A stretch of 64,000 bases of DNA from Rhodopseudomonas palustris (GCF_003226555.1 NZ_QKQS01000023.1:1505123-1569122), one strand, 5' to 3'. Shown: positions 16,916-26,138, counted from the stretch's first letter. The notes: generated by a model not told the origin, from the sequence alone. Program-made: numbers and translations.

Positions 16916-19054
16916 TCAGGCCGCGCGGATGTTGGTCAGGAACGCGTCGATCTCCTCGCGCAGCAGCACCGCCTCCTGGCGCAACGAGCCGGACGCGTTG
17001 AGCACCTCGGCGGCGGCGGAGCCGGCCTGAGCCGCGGCGGCGCTGACGCCGACGATGTTGCTGGAGACCTCGCTGGTGCCGCCGGCGGCGTGCTGGATGT
17101 TGCGGGCGATCTCGCGGGTGGCTGCGCCTTGTTCCTCGACCGCGGCGGTGATCGCCGTGGTCACCTCGTTGATCGAGGTGATGGTCTGGCCGATGTTGCG
17201 GATCGCGCCGACCGCGGTGCTCGTCACCCCTTGCATCGCGGCGATCTGGGCCCGGATTTCCTCGGTCGCCTTCGCGGTCTGGCTGGCGAGATCCTTGACC
17301 TCAGCGGCCACGACGGCGAAGCCGCGCCCGGCGTCGCCGGCCCGCGCCGCCTCGATCGTGGCGTTGAGGGCGAGCAGGTTGGTCTGCGACGCGATGCTCT
17401 GGATCAGGTCGATCACCGCGCTGATCCGCTCGGCATTGTCGGCGAGGCCCTGCATGGTGGTGTCGGTCTCGCCGGCCTCGCGCACGGCGCGAGTGGCGAT
17501 CTCCGCCGACGTGGTGGCCTGATGGCTGATCTCGGCGATCGAGGAGGCGAGCTGCTCGGTGCCGGTGGCAACGGTCTGGACGTTGACCGAGGTTTCCTCG
17601 GCGGCCGAAGCGACAGTGGTGACCAGCGCGCTCGACTGCTCCGACGTCGTCGCCATCGCGTGTGCGGTCTCCTGCATCTGGTCGGCGGAGGATTGCAGCT
17701 TTTCCATCGTGCTGCGCACGGTCGCCTCGAACTCGGCGATACGAGCCTCGATTCGCTGGGTCCGCTCGGCCTTGGCGGCTCGGTCCTTGTCTTGTTCATC
17801 GCTCAAGGCACGCGCGCGGATCATGCTGTCGCGGAACACCTCGAGCGACTCGGCCATCACGGCGATTTCGTCGCGGCGGCTACCGCGATCGATCGTGGTC
17901 TCGAGATCGCCCGCCGACAGGCTCTGCATCGATTTCTGCAGGCCGCCGATCCGGCGCAGGATGCTGCGGCCGACATACAGCCAGACGAACAAGGCCGAGC
18001 CGATCAGGGTCAGTGCACCGAGCGCGATCATGACCTGGGTCGCCAACGCGATCTGCGACTGGGCTTGCGACGTTCCGACCGAGGTCTCGTTGCGAACGTT
18101 GTCGACGAGCTGTTTGACACTGATGCCGAGGCCGACATTGAGCTTGCGAGTTTCGTCGAGCAAAAGGTCGCGATAGTCGCGGGCGTCGAGTTCGAGCTGC
18201 CGCAGTTTGAACGCGCCAGTCTTGCCGTCGCCGAGCGCCATCAGCTTTTGAGCCGCGGTCTTGATCTCGGTCGTGGTCTGGTTGTTGGGAAGGCCGTCCA
18301 GATTGCTGTTCACCACCTGCCGGGCTTCCTTGAAGCTGGCTTCCACCGGCTCCAGGTCGTCGGAGCTGGAGGCCGACAGCGCCGCCATCAGGTCGGAGGC
18401 GATCAGATTGCTCAGGGCGATCACGTTGCCGAGCTGTTCAATGTGCCGGCCGGCGGCGGTGGCGTCGTCTTGCGACAGGTTGGCGGCCCCGAGCAACGCA
18501 TTCATCTGGGTTTGGGCGTCGAGCATCGCCGGATTGGCGACTGCGATGAAGGCGTCGTGCGAGCGGCGCAGCTCGGCATAAAGCTTAGCGTGCTGCGTGC
18601 TCAGATCGAGCCGCTCCTTGGCGGCGGAACCGAGGCTCCGGATGGTGTCGGCGATGTTCTTCAGCGTCTCATTGAGCGCCGACACGACGGCTTTGTCGCC
18701 GCCGTAAGTGGTAATGTCGGCGAGCTTCTGAAGCGCCACCTGCTGCGCAGCGTTCATCCGTGCCGAACGCTCGCGAAGCTGGTCGTCGGTTTGGGAATCG
18801 AGCAAAATCGGGGCCTGACTGGCGAGGCTCTCGCTTTGGGTGGCGAGTTGCAGGCTAGCGGCCAGCTTGGGAATATCGCGGCCGCTCAGCTCGGACATGG
18901 TTTGGCCGAGCTGATGCAGGCTCATTCCTGACCAGGCGCTGATTAGGATTGCCATACCGGCGATCACGGCGAATGCGGCGAAAAGGCTGCCGCGAATTCC
19001 GAGTTGCGGAAGACGGAGCCGCGGTCGTCGGAATTTCGCGAATTTCCCTGACAT
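16916..19054 (-). CDS. Methyl-accepting chemotaxis protein
   Basis: 712 residues from the ATG at 19054, which follows a GGGGG-rich ribosome site; an in-frame ATG six codons upstream is weaker. TM1 ([20 protein letters not shown]) is followed by a helical periplasmic domain of about 290 residues, TM2 ([20 protein letters not shown]), a HAMP domain and a signalling domain with the hairpin-tip motif [16 protein letters not shown] and [20 protein letters not shown]. The C-terminus ends in [13 protein letters not shown] with no CheR-binding pentapeptide. The ligand is unknown; the sensor region is of the four-helix-bundle type without cysteines or Cache motifs I can recognise. Monocistronic with its own terminator. 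Confidence 0.95.
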   Translation of the reverse strand: MSGKFAKFRRPRLRLPQLGIRGSLFAAFAVIAGMAILISAWSGMSLHQLGQTMSELSGRDIPKLAASLQLATQSESLASQAPILLDSQTDDQLRERSARMNAAQQVALQKLADITTYGGDKAVVSALNETLKNIADTIRSLGSAAKERLDLSTQHAKLYAELRRSHDAFIAVANPAMLDAQTQMNALLGAANLSQDDATAAGRHIEQLGNVIALSNLIASDLMAALSASSSDDLEPVEASFKEARQVVNSNLDGLPNNQTTTEIKTAAQKLMALGDGKTGAFKLRQLELDARDYRDLLLDETRKLNVGLGISVKQLVDNVRNETSVGTSQAQSQIALATQVMIALGALTLIGSALFVWLYVGRSILRRIGGLQKSMQSLSAGDLETTIDRGSRRDEIAVMAESLEVFRDSMIRARALSDEQDKDRAAKAERTQRIEARIAEFEATVRSTMEKLQSSADQMQETAHAMATTSEQSSALVTTVASAAEETSVNVQTVATGTEQLASSIAEISHQATTSAEIATRAVREAGETDTTMQGLADNAERISAVIDLIQSIASQTNLLALNATIEAARAGDAGRGFAVVAAEVKDLASQTAKATEEIRAQIAAMQGVTSTAVGAIRNIGQTITSINEVTTAITAAVEEQGAATREIARNIQHAAGGTSEVSSNIVGVSAAAAQAGSAAAEVLNASGSLRQEAVLLREEIDAFLTNIRAA

Positions 19055-19210
19055 ATTTCCCCCACCAGACACGATTCAACGTGGCGTCGGTCTCGGCGAC
19101 GCCTGGCGGGAGTATCAGATTAGGGAGTTAATATTCTTCACGTAACTCCACGAGGATCGATCGCGATTTGAGCGATCGGTTCGGTGGTGGTCGGTATGGT
19201 TTCGCAAATG

Positions 19211-19240
19211 AAAAAGGGCCGGCGCGAGGCCGACCCTTTC
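19211..19240 (-). terminator. Probable terminator of the outer-membrane protein gene
   Basis: An imperfect hairpin, AAAGGG-CCGG pairing with CCG-CCCTTT around a short loop, with flanking A/T runs (plus-strand AAAAA at 19211-19215). It lies 30 bp past the omp stop codon at 19270. Confidence 0.55.
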
Positions 19241-19269
19241 CAGCTTCCAGAAGAGGAAGCGATCAGTTC

Positions 19270-19974
19270 TTAGTACTTGGCGACGACCGGACCACCCCAG
19301 TTGAAGCGGTAGTTCAGGCCGGCCTTGACAACGTGCTCGTCGTTCTTCGCGGTGAAGCCCGGGGCGAGGGTGACGTTGCCGAAGTCGTAGTACTGGTACT
19401 CGATCTTGCCCGACCAGTTCGGAGCGAACAGATATTCGAGACCGCCACCGACGGTGTAGCCATCGGTCTTGCTGTCGACCGCAACGCCGACGCCGTTGAG
19501 GGTCAGGCTGCTCGAGTAGTCGGCGTAAGCCCAACCACCCTTGACGTACAGCAGCGCCGGACCCCAGGTGTAGCCGAGGCGGCCGGTGACCGAGGCCAGA
19601 CCACGCTGGTTGTCAGCATAGGTGAACACCGCACCCGGGGCACCCCACGACACCGAGCTGTTGGTGCCGCTCAGCCAGCTGTACTGACCTTCAACACCGA
19701 GCACCCAGTTCGGAGCGAACTGCCAGTCGTAACCGGCCTGCACACCGCCGAGGAACTTGCCGTCGTTGCTGGCGGTGACGCCAGTGCCGATGCTGTTGTC
19801 GCCCGAGAAGGCGCCACCGATGTGACCACCGATGTAGAAGCCGGTCCAGTTGTAGATCGGGGCCGGGGCGTAGGCCGGAGCCTTGGTGTACGGACGGGCA
19901 GCGAGGTCGGCGGCGAGGGCCGGGGCCGCGCCGAGGGCGACCAGGGCCACGGTGCCGAGCAGAATCTTCTTCAT
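19270..19974 (-). CDS. Outer-membrane beta-barrel protein (Omp25/Omp31/RopB-like)
   Basis: 234 residues from the ATG at 19974, which has GGAGAC upstream. A textbook signal peptide (KKILLGTVALVALGAAPALA, then ADLAARPY) leads to the family hallmark APIYNWTGFYIGGHIGGAF. The rest is alternating beta strands with conserved GGVQAGYDWQFAPNWVLGVE and the terminal strand NYRFNWGGPVVAKY. Such proteins are abundant 8-stranded barrels in Rhizobiales outer membranes. The mature protein starts at about residue 21. Separate promoter region with an ATTTTACGTAAAAT palindrome upstream; a terminator lies downstream. Confidence 0.94.
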   Translation of the reverse strand: MKKILLGTVALVALGAAPALAADLAARPYTKAPAYAPAPIYNWTGFYIGGHIGGAFSGDNSIGTGVTASNDGKFLGGVQAGYDWQFAPNWVLGVEGQYSWLSGTNSSVSWGAPGAVFTYADNQRGLASVTGRLGYTWGPALLYVKGGWAYADYSSSLTLNGVGVAVDSKTDGYTVGGGLEYLFAPNWSGKIEYQYYDFGNVTLAPGFTAKNDEHVVKAGLNYRFNWGGPVVAKY

Positions 19975-20039
19975 GTGTTGTCTCCAGACTTTGTCAGACG
20001 CACCGTTCGTCGGCGCCATCTGCTGCTTGGCTTAGCGGG

Positions 20040-20053
20040 ATTTTACGTAAAAT
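20040..20053. promoter_or_regulatory. 14-bp palindrome upstream of the omp gene
   Basis: ATTTTACGTAAAAT is a perfect palindrome in an otherwise GC-rich region, 66 bp upstream of the omp start codon. It could be an operator. The 20055-20275 stretch is AT-richer than the surrounding DNA and holds no gene I can support. Confidence 0.35.
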
Positions 20054-20275
20054 GCTGTCACCGGGAGGCCACACTCGCTTCGGAACTAACCTCATGAGAG
20101 CGCACAATTTTTTATGGCTAATGGAACCTTAAACGAGTCTAAATTCCGCCTTAATTTGGAACCCGCGGCGGCGCTGCATTGGGCGGCGACTAGCCGGCTC
20201 TGCTCAAACTTTCGGCGGCTTTTGGATCCCCATTTAACGCCTTGATTTATGACGGATATGTACGGTCCGGTGCGC

Positions 20276-20311
20276 TTGCCTCCACCCGCAAGAATGATGT
20301 TATAATGTAAC
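20276..20311 (+). promoter_or_regulatory. Zur-type operator overlapping the znu promoter
   Basis: The inverted repeat GTTA-TAATG-TAAC at 20299-20311 includes a perfect TATAAT at 20301-20306; TTGCCT at 20276-20281 is a possible -35 at 19 bp. GTTA...TAAC palindromes of this kind are the Zur-binding pattern in alphaproteobacteria. Overlap with the -10 means zinc-bound Zur would block transcription of the downstream small ORF and znuCBA. Confidence 0.65.
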
Positions 20312-20334
20312 GAGGATGCAATCTGCGGCTGGCG

Positions 20335-20541
20335 ATGGAATCGGGCGTGAGCGAAATTTCTTCTTCTTCCCCGAGCCGCGGCGGCCACCATGTACCTCTG
20401 CAGGGCAACGGCGCCGAATCGCCGCACCCACCGCAGCCGTCGCCCTGGTCGATCCTGAGAATGGGGCTGGCCAGCCGGATGGCGACGGCATTCGCCGCCA
20501 GCGCTGTGCTGTGGGCGTTGGTGCTGCTGGCAATGAGGTGA
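20335..20541 (+). CDS. Small predicted membrane protein upstream of znuC
   Basis: 68 residues. The first 40 are polar and rich in Ser, Pro and His (SSSPSRGGHHVPLQGNG); residues about 47-67 form a membrane span (SRMATAFAASAVLWALVLLA) ending in MR. The stop lies 2 bp before the znuC ATG, so it would be translated from the same Zur-controlled mRNA. The ribosome site before 20335 is weak, which lowers confidence. No known family. If real, it is a candidate small subunit or modulator of zinc uptake. Confidence 0.5.
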   Translation: MESGVSEISSSSPSRGGHHVPLQGNGAESPHPPQPSPWSILRMGLASRMATAFAASAVLWALVLLAMR

Positions 20542-20543
20542 CG

Positions 20544-21293
20544 ATGGCCGCACAGCTCACCTTCCAGAACGTCACGCTGGGCTACGATCGCCATCCGGCG
20601 GTGCACCACCTCTCCGGTCGCGTTGAAGCCGGCACTCTGCTGGCTGTGGTCGGTCCCAATGGCGCCGGCAAGTCGACCTTGTTCCGCGGCATCGTCGGGA
20701 TTCTCAAGCCTTTGGCCGGATCGATCGACCGCAACGGGATCGACGTTCACGACATCGCCTATCTGCCGCAAAGCGCCGAGATCGATCGCACATTTCCGAT
20801 CTCGGTATTCGATTTCGTCGGCACCGGACTGTGGCGCACCACCGGTGCGTTCGGCAGCCTCGGCCGGCAGGCCAAGCAGCGGATATCCAGCGCGCTGGCC
20901 GCGGTCGGGCTGTCCGGATTTGAAAACCGGAACATCGGCACGCTGTCGGGGGGGCAGATGCAGCGTATGCTGTTCGCCAGGGTGCTGCTGCAAGACGCCC
21001 GCGTCATCGTGCTCGACGAACCGTTCAACGCCGTTGACGCTCGGACCACAGCCGACCTCGTGCATCTGGTCGGCCATTGGCACGCCGAAGGGCGGACAGT
21101 GATCGCTGCGTTGCATGACATGGATCTGGTGCATGCCAGCTTCCCGGAAACGCTTTTGCTGGCGCGGACCGCGGTGGCGTGGGGGCCGACCGCGGAGGTC
21201 CTGACTGCCGACAACCAGACCGAAGCCCGGCGGATGTGCGAGGCGTTCGATGACGGTGCGCCGGCCTGCACCGCGGCGCCCCAGGCGGCCTGA
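20544..21293 (+). CDS. znuC: Zinc ABC transporter ATP-binding protein
   Basis: 249 residues. Walker A GPNGAGKST, Q-loop YLPQSAEID, ABC signature LSGGQMQRML, Walker B VIVLDEPFNAVD and switch His in AALHDMDL. The pattern matches metal-type (ZnuC/MntB/SitB) ATPases. The ATG at 20544 is chosen because homology begins there; the frame is open upstream but lies within another small ORF. First core gene of znuC-znuB-znuA behind a Zur-like site. Zinc is preferred over manganese because of the operator and the His-rich ZnuA. Confidence 0.93.
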   Translation: MAAQLTFQNVTLGYDRHPAVHHLSGRVEAGTLLAVVGPNGAGKSTLFRGIVGILKPLAGSIDRNGIDVHDIAYLPQSAEIDRTFPISVFDFVGTGLWRTTGAFGSLGRQAKQRISSALAAVGLSGFENRNIGTLSGGQMQRMLFARVLLQDARVIVLDEPFNAVDARTTADLVHLVGHWHAEGRTVIAALHDMDLVHASFPETLLLARTAVAWGPTAEVLTADNQTEARRMCEAFDDGAPACTAAPQAA

Positions 21294-21297
21294 CATC

Positions 21298-22170
21298 ATG
21301 ATGCTGTATCAGGCGCTGATCGCGCCGTTCACCGAGTTCGAATTCATGCGCCGGGCGCTCGCCGGTATCTTCGCGCTGTCTCTCGGCGGCGCGCCGATCG
21401 GCGTGTTTCTGATGCTGCGGCGGATGAGCCTGGTCGGCGACGCAATGGCCCACGCCATTCTGCCCGGCGCGGCGATCGGTTTCCTGCTGTCGGGACTCAA
21501 CCTGTTCGCCATGACGTTCGGCGGCCTGATCGCCGGCTTCGCGGTGGCGATTCTCGCCGGCCTGGTGTCGCGCGTCACCGAACTGAAAGAAGACGCCTCG
21601 CTGGCTGCGTTCTATCTGGTGTCGCTGGCGCTCGGCGTCACCATCGTGTCGATGCGCGGCACCAATATCGACCTGCTGCATGTGCTGTTCGGCAACATCC
21701 TGGCGATGGACGACCGCACCCTGCTGGTGATCGCCTTCAACGCCACGCTGACGCTGCTGGCGCTGGCAGTGATTTGGCGGCCGCTGGTGATCGAATGCGT
21801 TGATCCGTTGTTTCTGCGCACCGTCAGCCGCGCTGGCGCGCCCGCGCATCTGATCTTCATGGCGCTGGTGGTGATCAATCTGGTCAACGGCTTTCACGCG
21901 CTCGGGACGCTGCTTGCGGTCGGGCTGATGATCCTACCGGCCGGCATCGCCAAATTCTGGGCCCGCGACATTTCCGGGATGATGTTGGTGGCGGTCGGTA
22001 GCGCGATGCTGTCCGGCTATTGCGGCCTGGTGCTGTCGTATCACGGCGGCCTGCCGTCGGGCCCCGCGATCATCCTGGTCGCGGCGGTGATCTATCTGAT
22101 TTCGCTGTTTTTTGGTCGGTCCGGCGGGGTGGTGCGCAAGCTGTTTCCCGGCCGTCATCTGGAGGCTTGA
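21298..22170 (+). CDS. znuB: Zinc ABC transporter permease
   Basis: 290 residues, an ABC-3 family permease with eight or nine helices. The conserved MLRRMSLVGDAMAHAILPG segment near residue 40 is diagnostic. Other features are LKEDASLAAFYL and GFHALGTLLAVGLMILPAG. Start ATG ATG at 21298-21303, 4 bp after the znuC stop. It forms the inner-membrane channel of the zinc importer. Confidence 0.93.
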   Translation: MMLYQALIAPFTEFEFMRRALAGIFALSLGGAPIGVFLMLRRMSLVGDAMAHAILPGAAIGFLLSGLNLFAMTFGGLIAGFAVAILAGLVSRVTELKEDASLAAFYLVSLALGVTIVSMRGTNIDLLHVLFGNILAMDDRTLLVIAFNATLTLLALAVIWRPLVIECVDPLFLRTVSRAGAPAHLIFMALVVINLVNGFHALGTLLAVGLMILPAGIAKFWARDISGMMLVAVGSAMLSGYCGLVLSYHGGLPSGPAIILVAAVIYLISLFFGRSGGVVRKLFPGRHLEA

Positions 22171-22175
22171 GGACG

Positions 22176-23090
22176 ATGATTCGTTGGGGAATGGTGTTGA
22201 TCGCGGCGCTGCTGATGGCGGCGCCGGCGCAGGCCGATGATCGTATCCGTGTGGTCGCGAGCTTTTCGATCCTCGGCGATTTCGTGCGCAATGTCGGCGG
22301 CGAGCGCGTGGAGGTCTCAACGCTGGTTGGGCCGAACGGCGACGCCCACGTCTATACCCCGTCGCCGAGCGACGCCAAGACCATCGCCGACGCCAGGCTG
22401 GTGGTGGTCAACGGTCTCGGGCTCGAAGGCTGGCTGCCGCGGCTGGTGCAATCGTCCGGCGGCAAGGCGACTATCGTGACCGCGACCAAGGGCATCAAGG
22501 TACGTGAGGCTGACGATGATCATGATCACGGGCATGGCGGCGATCATGCCCACGACCATGGCAAGACCGATCCGCACGCTTGGCAGTCGGTGCCCAATGC
22601 CAAGATTTACGCGGCGAATATCCGCGACGCGCTGATCGCCGCCGATCCGGCCGGCGCCGCAACCTACCGCGCAAATACCGAAGCTTATCTCGGCAAGCTC
22701 GACGCGCTCGACCGCGACGTCCGTGCTGCCGTTGCGACGATTCCCGAAAGCCGCCGCAAGGTGATCTCGACCCACGACGCGTTCGGCTATTTCGCCGACG
22801 CCTACGGGATCGTCTTCATCGCCCCGCAGGGCGTCTCGACCGAGTCCGAGGCCAGCGCCCGCGACGTCGCCTCCATCATCACCCAGATCCGCAAGGACAA
22901 GGTGCCGGCGGTGTTCCTGGAGAACATCAGCGATCCGCGGTTGATGCAGCGGATCAGCGCCGAGACCGGCGCCAAGATCGGCGGCACGCTGTATTCCGAC
23001 AGCCTGACGCCTGAAAACGGCGAGGCCCCCACTTACATTGATATGGTCAGGCACAATATAAAGACGCTGACCGGCGCTCTGAGCAGCTAG
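22176..23090 (+). CDS. znuA: Periplasmic zinc-binding protein
   Basis: 304 residues, cluster A-I solute-binding protein. Signal peptide residues 1-21 (RWGMVLIAALLMAAPAQA). Metal ligands: His in GDAHVYTPSPSDAK, the His-rich loop DDDHDHGHGG and DHAHDHGKTDPHAW (a mobile zinc-collecting loop typical of ZnuA rather than Mn-binding relatives), His in STHDAFGYFADAYG and the C-terminal Asp in LYSDSLTP. The ATG at 22176 is 5 bp after the znuB stop. A terminator follows. Confidence 0.95.
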   Translation: MIRWGMVLIAALLMAAPAQADDRIRVVASFSILGDFVRNVGGERVEVSTLVGPNGDAHVYTPSPSDAKTIADARLVVVNGLGLEGWLPRLVQSSGGKATIVTATKGIKVREADDDHDHGHGGDHAHDHGKTDPHAWQSVPNAKIYAANIRDALIAADPAGAATYRANTEAYLGKLDALDRDVRAAVATIPESRRKVISTHDAFGYFADAYGIVFIAPQGVSTESEASARDVASIITQIRKDKVPAVFLENISDPRLMQRISAETGAKIGGTLYSDSLTPENGEAPTYIDMVRHNIKTLTGALSS

Positions 23091-23120
23091 CGGCCCCGGT
23101 CCCGCTGCGTCCGGCCGCCC

Positions 23121-23146
23121 GGCGGGGCGCGCGGTCCCCGCCTTTT
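23121..23146 (+). terminator. Terminator after znuA
   Basis: Stem GGCGGGG (23121-23127) with CCCCGCC (23136-23142), loop of 8 nt and TTTT. Likely ends or attenuates the znu transcript before the CobW gene. Confidence 0.65.
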
Positions 23147-23217
23147 CCGGCCCCGACCTTGGAGACGCGCACGCCGTGTGATTCAGGACGGGGCTTCCGT
23201 GCTGGAGTTCGTGCCTG

Positions 23218-24261
23218 ATGTCTTCGACCGCCGCCTCGAAAATTCCCGTCACCGTGCTCACCGGCTATCTCGGCGCCGGCAAGACCACGTTGCTCAACCG
23301 CATCCTGTCGGAAAATCACGGCAAGAAATACGCGGTGATCGTCAATGAGTTCGGTGAAATCGGCATCGACAACGATCTGATCATCGGGGCCGACGAAGAA
23401 GTGTTCGAGATGAACAACGGCTGCGTCTGCTGCACGGTGCGCGGCGATCTGGTCCGCATCCTCGCCGGCCTGATGAAGCGCAAGGGCAAGTTCGACGCGA
23501 TCATCGTCGAGACCACCGGCCTCGCCGACCCGGCGCCGGTGGCGCAGACCTTCTTCGTCGATGAAGACGTGCAGAACGCCGCGCGGCTCGACGCCGTGGT
23601 CACGGTCGCCGACGCCAAATGGCTGAGCGAACGGCTGAAGGACGCGCCGGAAGCCAAGAACCAGATCGCGTTCGCCGACGTCATCGTGCTGAACAAGACC
23701 GATCTGGTGAGCCCGGCCGAACTCGCCGAAGTCGAAGCCCGGATTCGCGCGATCAATCCCTATGCCAAGCTGCATCGCACCGAGCGCTGCCAGGTCGCGA
23801 TCGCCGACGTGCTGGAGCGCGGCGCGTTCGATCTCGATCGCATTCTCGAAATCGAGCCGGCCTTCCTCGAGGCCGACGATCACGATCATCATCACGATCA
23901 CGGTCATCACCACCATGGCCACGATCATCATCACGGTCATGGCCTGAAGCACTATCACGACGAGGACATGCAATCGCTGTCGCTGAAGAGCGACAAGCCG
24001 CTCGACCCGGCCAAGTTCATGCCTTGGCTGCAGCAATTGGTGCAGACCGAAGGCGGCAAGATTCTGCGCTCCAAGGGCATTCTCGCGTTCAGGGGCGACG
24101 ACGATCGCTACGTGTTCCAGGGCGTGCACATGATGCTGGAAGGCGATCACCAGCGCGCCTGGAAGGACGATGAGCCGCGCGAAAGCCGCGTCGTGTTCAT
24201 CGGCCGCGATCTGCCCGAACAGGCGATCCGCGACGGCTTCGCCAAGTGCATTGCGTCATGA
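23218..24261 (+). CDS. COG0523/CobW-family zinc-associated GTPase
   Basis: 347 residues. G1 motif TGYLGAGKTTLLN near residue 17, the metal-binding CxCC motif NNGCVCCTV, the switch-II ETTGLADPAPV and VLNKTDLV for guanine specificity. A striking His-rich run lies at about 222-245 (DDHDHHHDHG, then HHHHGHDHHHGHG). The C-terminal CobW_C domain includes the segment GILAFRGDDDRYVFQGVHMM. Proteins of this ZigA/YjiA/ZNG1 type act as metallochaperones that deliver zinc to clients during shortage. The ATG at 23218 is used. Its stop overlaps the WD40 gene (ATGA), so the two are coupled. Position after znuA supports a zinc role. Confidence 0.92.
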   Translation: MSSTAASKIPVTVLTGYLGAGKTTLLNRILSENHGKKYAVIVNEFGEIGIDNDLIIGADEEVFEMNNGCVCCTVRGDLVRILAGLMKRKGKFDAIIVETTGLADPAPVAQTFFVDEDVQNAARLDAVVTVADAKWLSERLKDAPEAKNQIAFADVIVLNKTDLVSPAELAEVEARIRAINPYAKLHRTERCQVAIADVLERGAFDLDRILEIEPAFLEADDHDHHHDHGHHHHGHDHHHGHGLKHYHDEDMQSLSLKSDKPLDPAKFMPWLQQLVQTEGGKILRSKGILAFRGDDDRYVFQGVHMMLEGDHQRAWKDDEPRESRVVFIGRDLPEQAIRDGFAKCIAS

Positions 24262-25277
24262 GCGGCTTCGAGGCGCCCGGCGAAGCCGGGTCGATCGCGT
24301 CGATCACCGACCGGGTCAAGCCGGTCACGATCGAAGGCGGCACCAGCGCGGTCCACTTCCTCGGTGAGACCGCGGTGTTCATCGGCACCGAGGAGAACGC
24401 GACGCTGCTCGCCGCCGATGGGACGAGCTCGACCGTTTCGCTGCACGGCGGCGGCATTCTCAGCGTGGCGTGTGACGGCAAGCGTATCGTCACCGGCGGT
24501 GACGACGGCAAGGTGACGCTGCTCGACGGTTCCGGCAAGACCGAGGCCCTCGCCACCGACGCCAAGCGTCGCTGGATCGACAACGTCGCGCTGCATGCCG
24601 ACGGCGCGGTGGCGTGGTCGGCCGGCAAGATCGCCTATGTCCGCGCGTCCAAGGGCGACGACAAGTTCTTCGAGGTGCCGTCAACCGTCGGCGGTCTTGC
24701 GTTTGCACCCAAGGGGCTGCGGCTTGCGATCGCGCACTACAACGGCGTGACGCTGTGGTTTCCGAACATGGCTGGCAACGCCGAAGTGCTCGAATGGGCC
24801 GGCTCGCATCTCGGGGTGATGTTCAGCCCCGATAACCGTTTCCTGGTCACCGCGATGCACGAGCCGGCGCTGCACGGCTGGCGGCTCGCCGATTCCAAGC
24901 ACATGCGGATGACCGGCTATCCCGGCCGGGTGCGGTCGATGGCCTGGACGGTCGGCGGCAAGGGGCTCGCGACCTCCGGCGCGGATGCGGTGATCCTCTG
25001 GCCGTTCGCCAGCAAGGACGGCCCGATGGGCAAGCAGCCGGCGATGCTGGCGCCGCTCGAGGCGCGCGTCAGCGCAGTCGCCTGCCACCCCAAGAACGAC
25101 ATCCTCGCCGCCGGCTACAGCGACGGCACCGTGCTGCTGGTGCGGATGAACGACGGCGCCGAGATCCTCGCCCGCCGCAACGGCACGCCGCCGATCGCAG
25201 CGCTCGGATGGAGTGCCGCCGGCACGCTGCTGGCGTTCTCCGACGAGGATGGTGCGGCCGGCATTCTTCCGCTGTAA
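24258..25277 (+). CDS. WD40-repeat protein coupled to the CobW GTPase
   Basis: 339 residues with about six to seven WD40-like blades along the whole chain: recurring segments such as GGGILSVACDGKRIVTGGDDG, SHLGVMFSPDNRFLVTAMHE, GRVRSMAWTVGGKGLATSG and ARVSAVACHPKNDILAAGYSDG. No signal peptide, so cytoplasmic. Starts inside the stop of the CobW gene (ATGA at 24258-24261), implying translational coupling and a functional or physical link. WD40 propellers are usually protein-binding platforms; I suggest it helps the GTPase engage its client, which is an inference. Its exact role is not known to me. Confidence 0.88.
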   Translation: MSGFEAPGEAGSIASITDRVKPVTIEGGTSAVHFLGETAVFIGTEENATLLAADGTSSTVSLHGGGILSVACDGKRIVTGGDDGKVTLLDGSGKTEALATDAKRRWIDNVALHADGAVAWSAGKIAYVRASKGDDKFFEVPSTVGGLAFAPKGLRLAIAHYNGVTLWFPNMAGNAEVLEWAGSHLGVMFSPDNRFLVTAMHEPALHGWRLADSKHMRMTGYPGRVRSMAWTVGGKGLATSGADAVILWPFASKDGPMGKQPAMLAPLEARVSAVACHPKNDILAAGYSDGTVLLVRMNDGAEILARRNGTPPIAALGWSAAGTLLAFSDEDGAAGILPL

Positions 25278-25310
25278 GAGGAAGCCGTCTCCGAAATCGG
25301 GCGGCTTCCG

Positions 25311-26033
25311 ATGCGCTTCCTCACGACCTTCCAGACCGCGGACTTCTTCGACACGCTGGTCAGCCTCACCGTCGCCTTCGTGCTCGGCATGCTGATCGGA
25401 GCCGAGCGGCAGTATCGGACTCGCGCGGCGGGTCTTCGCACCAACGTCCTCGTGGCAGTCGGCGCGGCCGCCTTCGTCGATCTGGCGATGCATCTGGCCG
25501 GCGCCGACGGTGCGGTTCGGGTGATCGCCTATGTGGTCTCCGGGATCGGCTTTCTCGGCGCCGGCGTAATCATGAAAGAGGGCATGAACGTCCGCGGCCT
25601 CAATACCGCGGCGACGCTGTGGAGTTCGGCGGCGGTCGGCTGCTGTGCCGGCGGCGACCTGGCGGCCCAGGCTGTCGCGCTGACGCTCTTCGTGATCGCT
25701 GGCAACACCCTGCTGCGGCCGCTGGTCAACGCCATCGATCGTATCCCGTTCGACGAGCGCACCTCGGAAGCGACCTATGCGGTGCGTGTCACCGCCGGGA
25801 GCGCTGAGGCCGGCCGGCTGCGGGAGCATCTCGAGAAGCGGCTGGAAAAGGCCGACTATCCGGTCGCGGAGGTCGAGGTGGAAGCAGCCGAACGCGCCGA
25901 CGACAAGGTCGAGATCGTCGCTACCCTGGTATCGACCGCGGTGGAGCCGAGCGAGCTCGACGCGGTGGTCGCCGAGCTCGGCAAGGAGCCGGGCGTCGAC
26001 TTCGCCACCTGGGAAACCAGCACTAAAGATTGA
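25311..26033 (+). CDS. MgtC/SapB family membrane protein
   Basis: 240 residues. The MgtC domain has about five helices with the conserved AFVLGMLIGAERQYRTRAAG segment, RTNVLVAVGAAAFVDLA and GIGFLGAGVIMKEG, followed by NVRGLNTAATLWSSAAVG. Residues 160-240 form a soluble C-terminal domain of ACT-like alternating strands and helices, including HLEKRLEKADYPVAEVEVEA. MgtC proteins modulate ATP synthase and growth at low Mg2+ in pathogens; in environmental bacteria the role is less clear. 33 bp after the WD40 gene, so possibly co-transcribed. Confidence 0.9.
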   Translation: MRFLTTFQTADFFDTLVSLTVAFVLGMLIGAERQYRTRAAGLRTNVLVAVGAAAFVDLAMHLAGADGAVRVIAYVVSGIGFLGAGVIMKEGMNVRGLNTAATLWSSAAVGCCAGGDLAAQAVALTLFVIAGNTLLRPLVNAIDRIPFDERTSEATYAVRVTAGSAEAGRLREHLEKRLEKADYPVAEVEVEAAERADDKVEIVATLVSTAVEPSELDAVVAELGKEPGVDFATWETSTKD

Positions 26034-26138
26034 TTCACTTTGTCGGCAATTCCGAGCGTTCCGGAACCGGATGCGACAGCGGAACCCGGAACGATGCCCC
26101 CGCGCGTCCGTTGGTCCGGCAAGCAAGGGATGAGGATC

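Noticed and set aside
17090..18931. 613-codon forward frame opposite the chemoreceptor
   Set aside because: The minus-strand frame encodes a complete chemoreceptor with TM segments and signalling tip; the forward frame is a compositional shadow.
22510..22580. Short tandem-like GATCATG/CACGA patterns in znuA, cobW and nicO as regulatory or CRISPR-like repeats
   Set aside because: They are codons for His/Asp-rich metal loops in frame within real genes.
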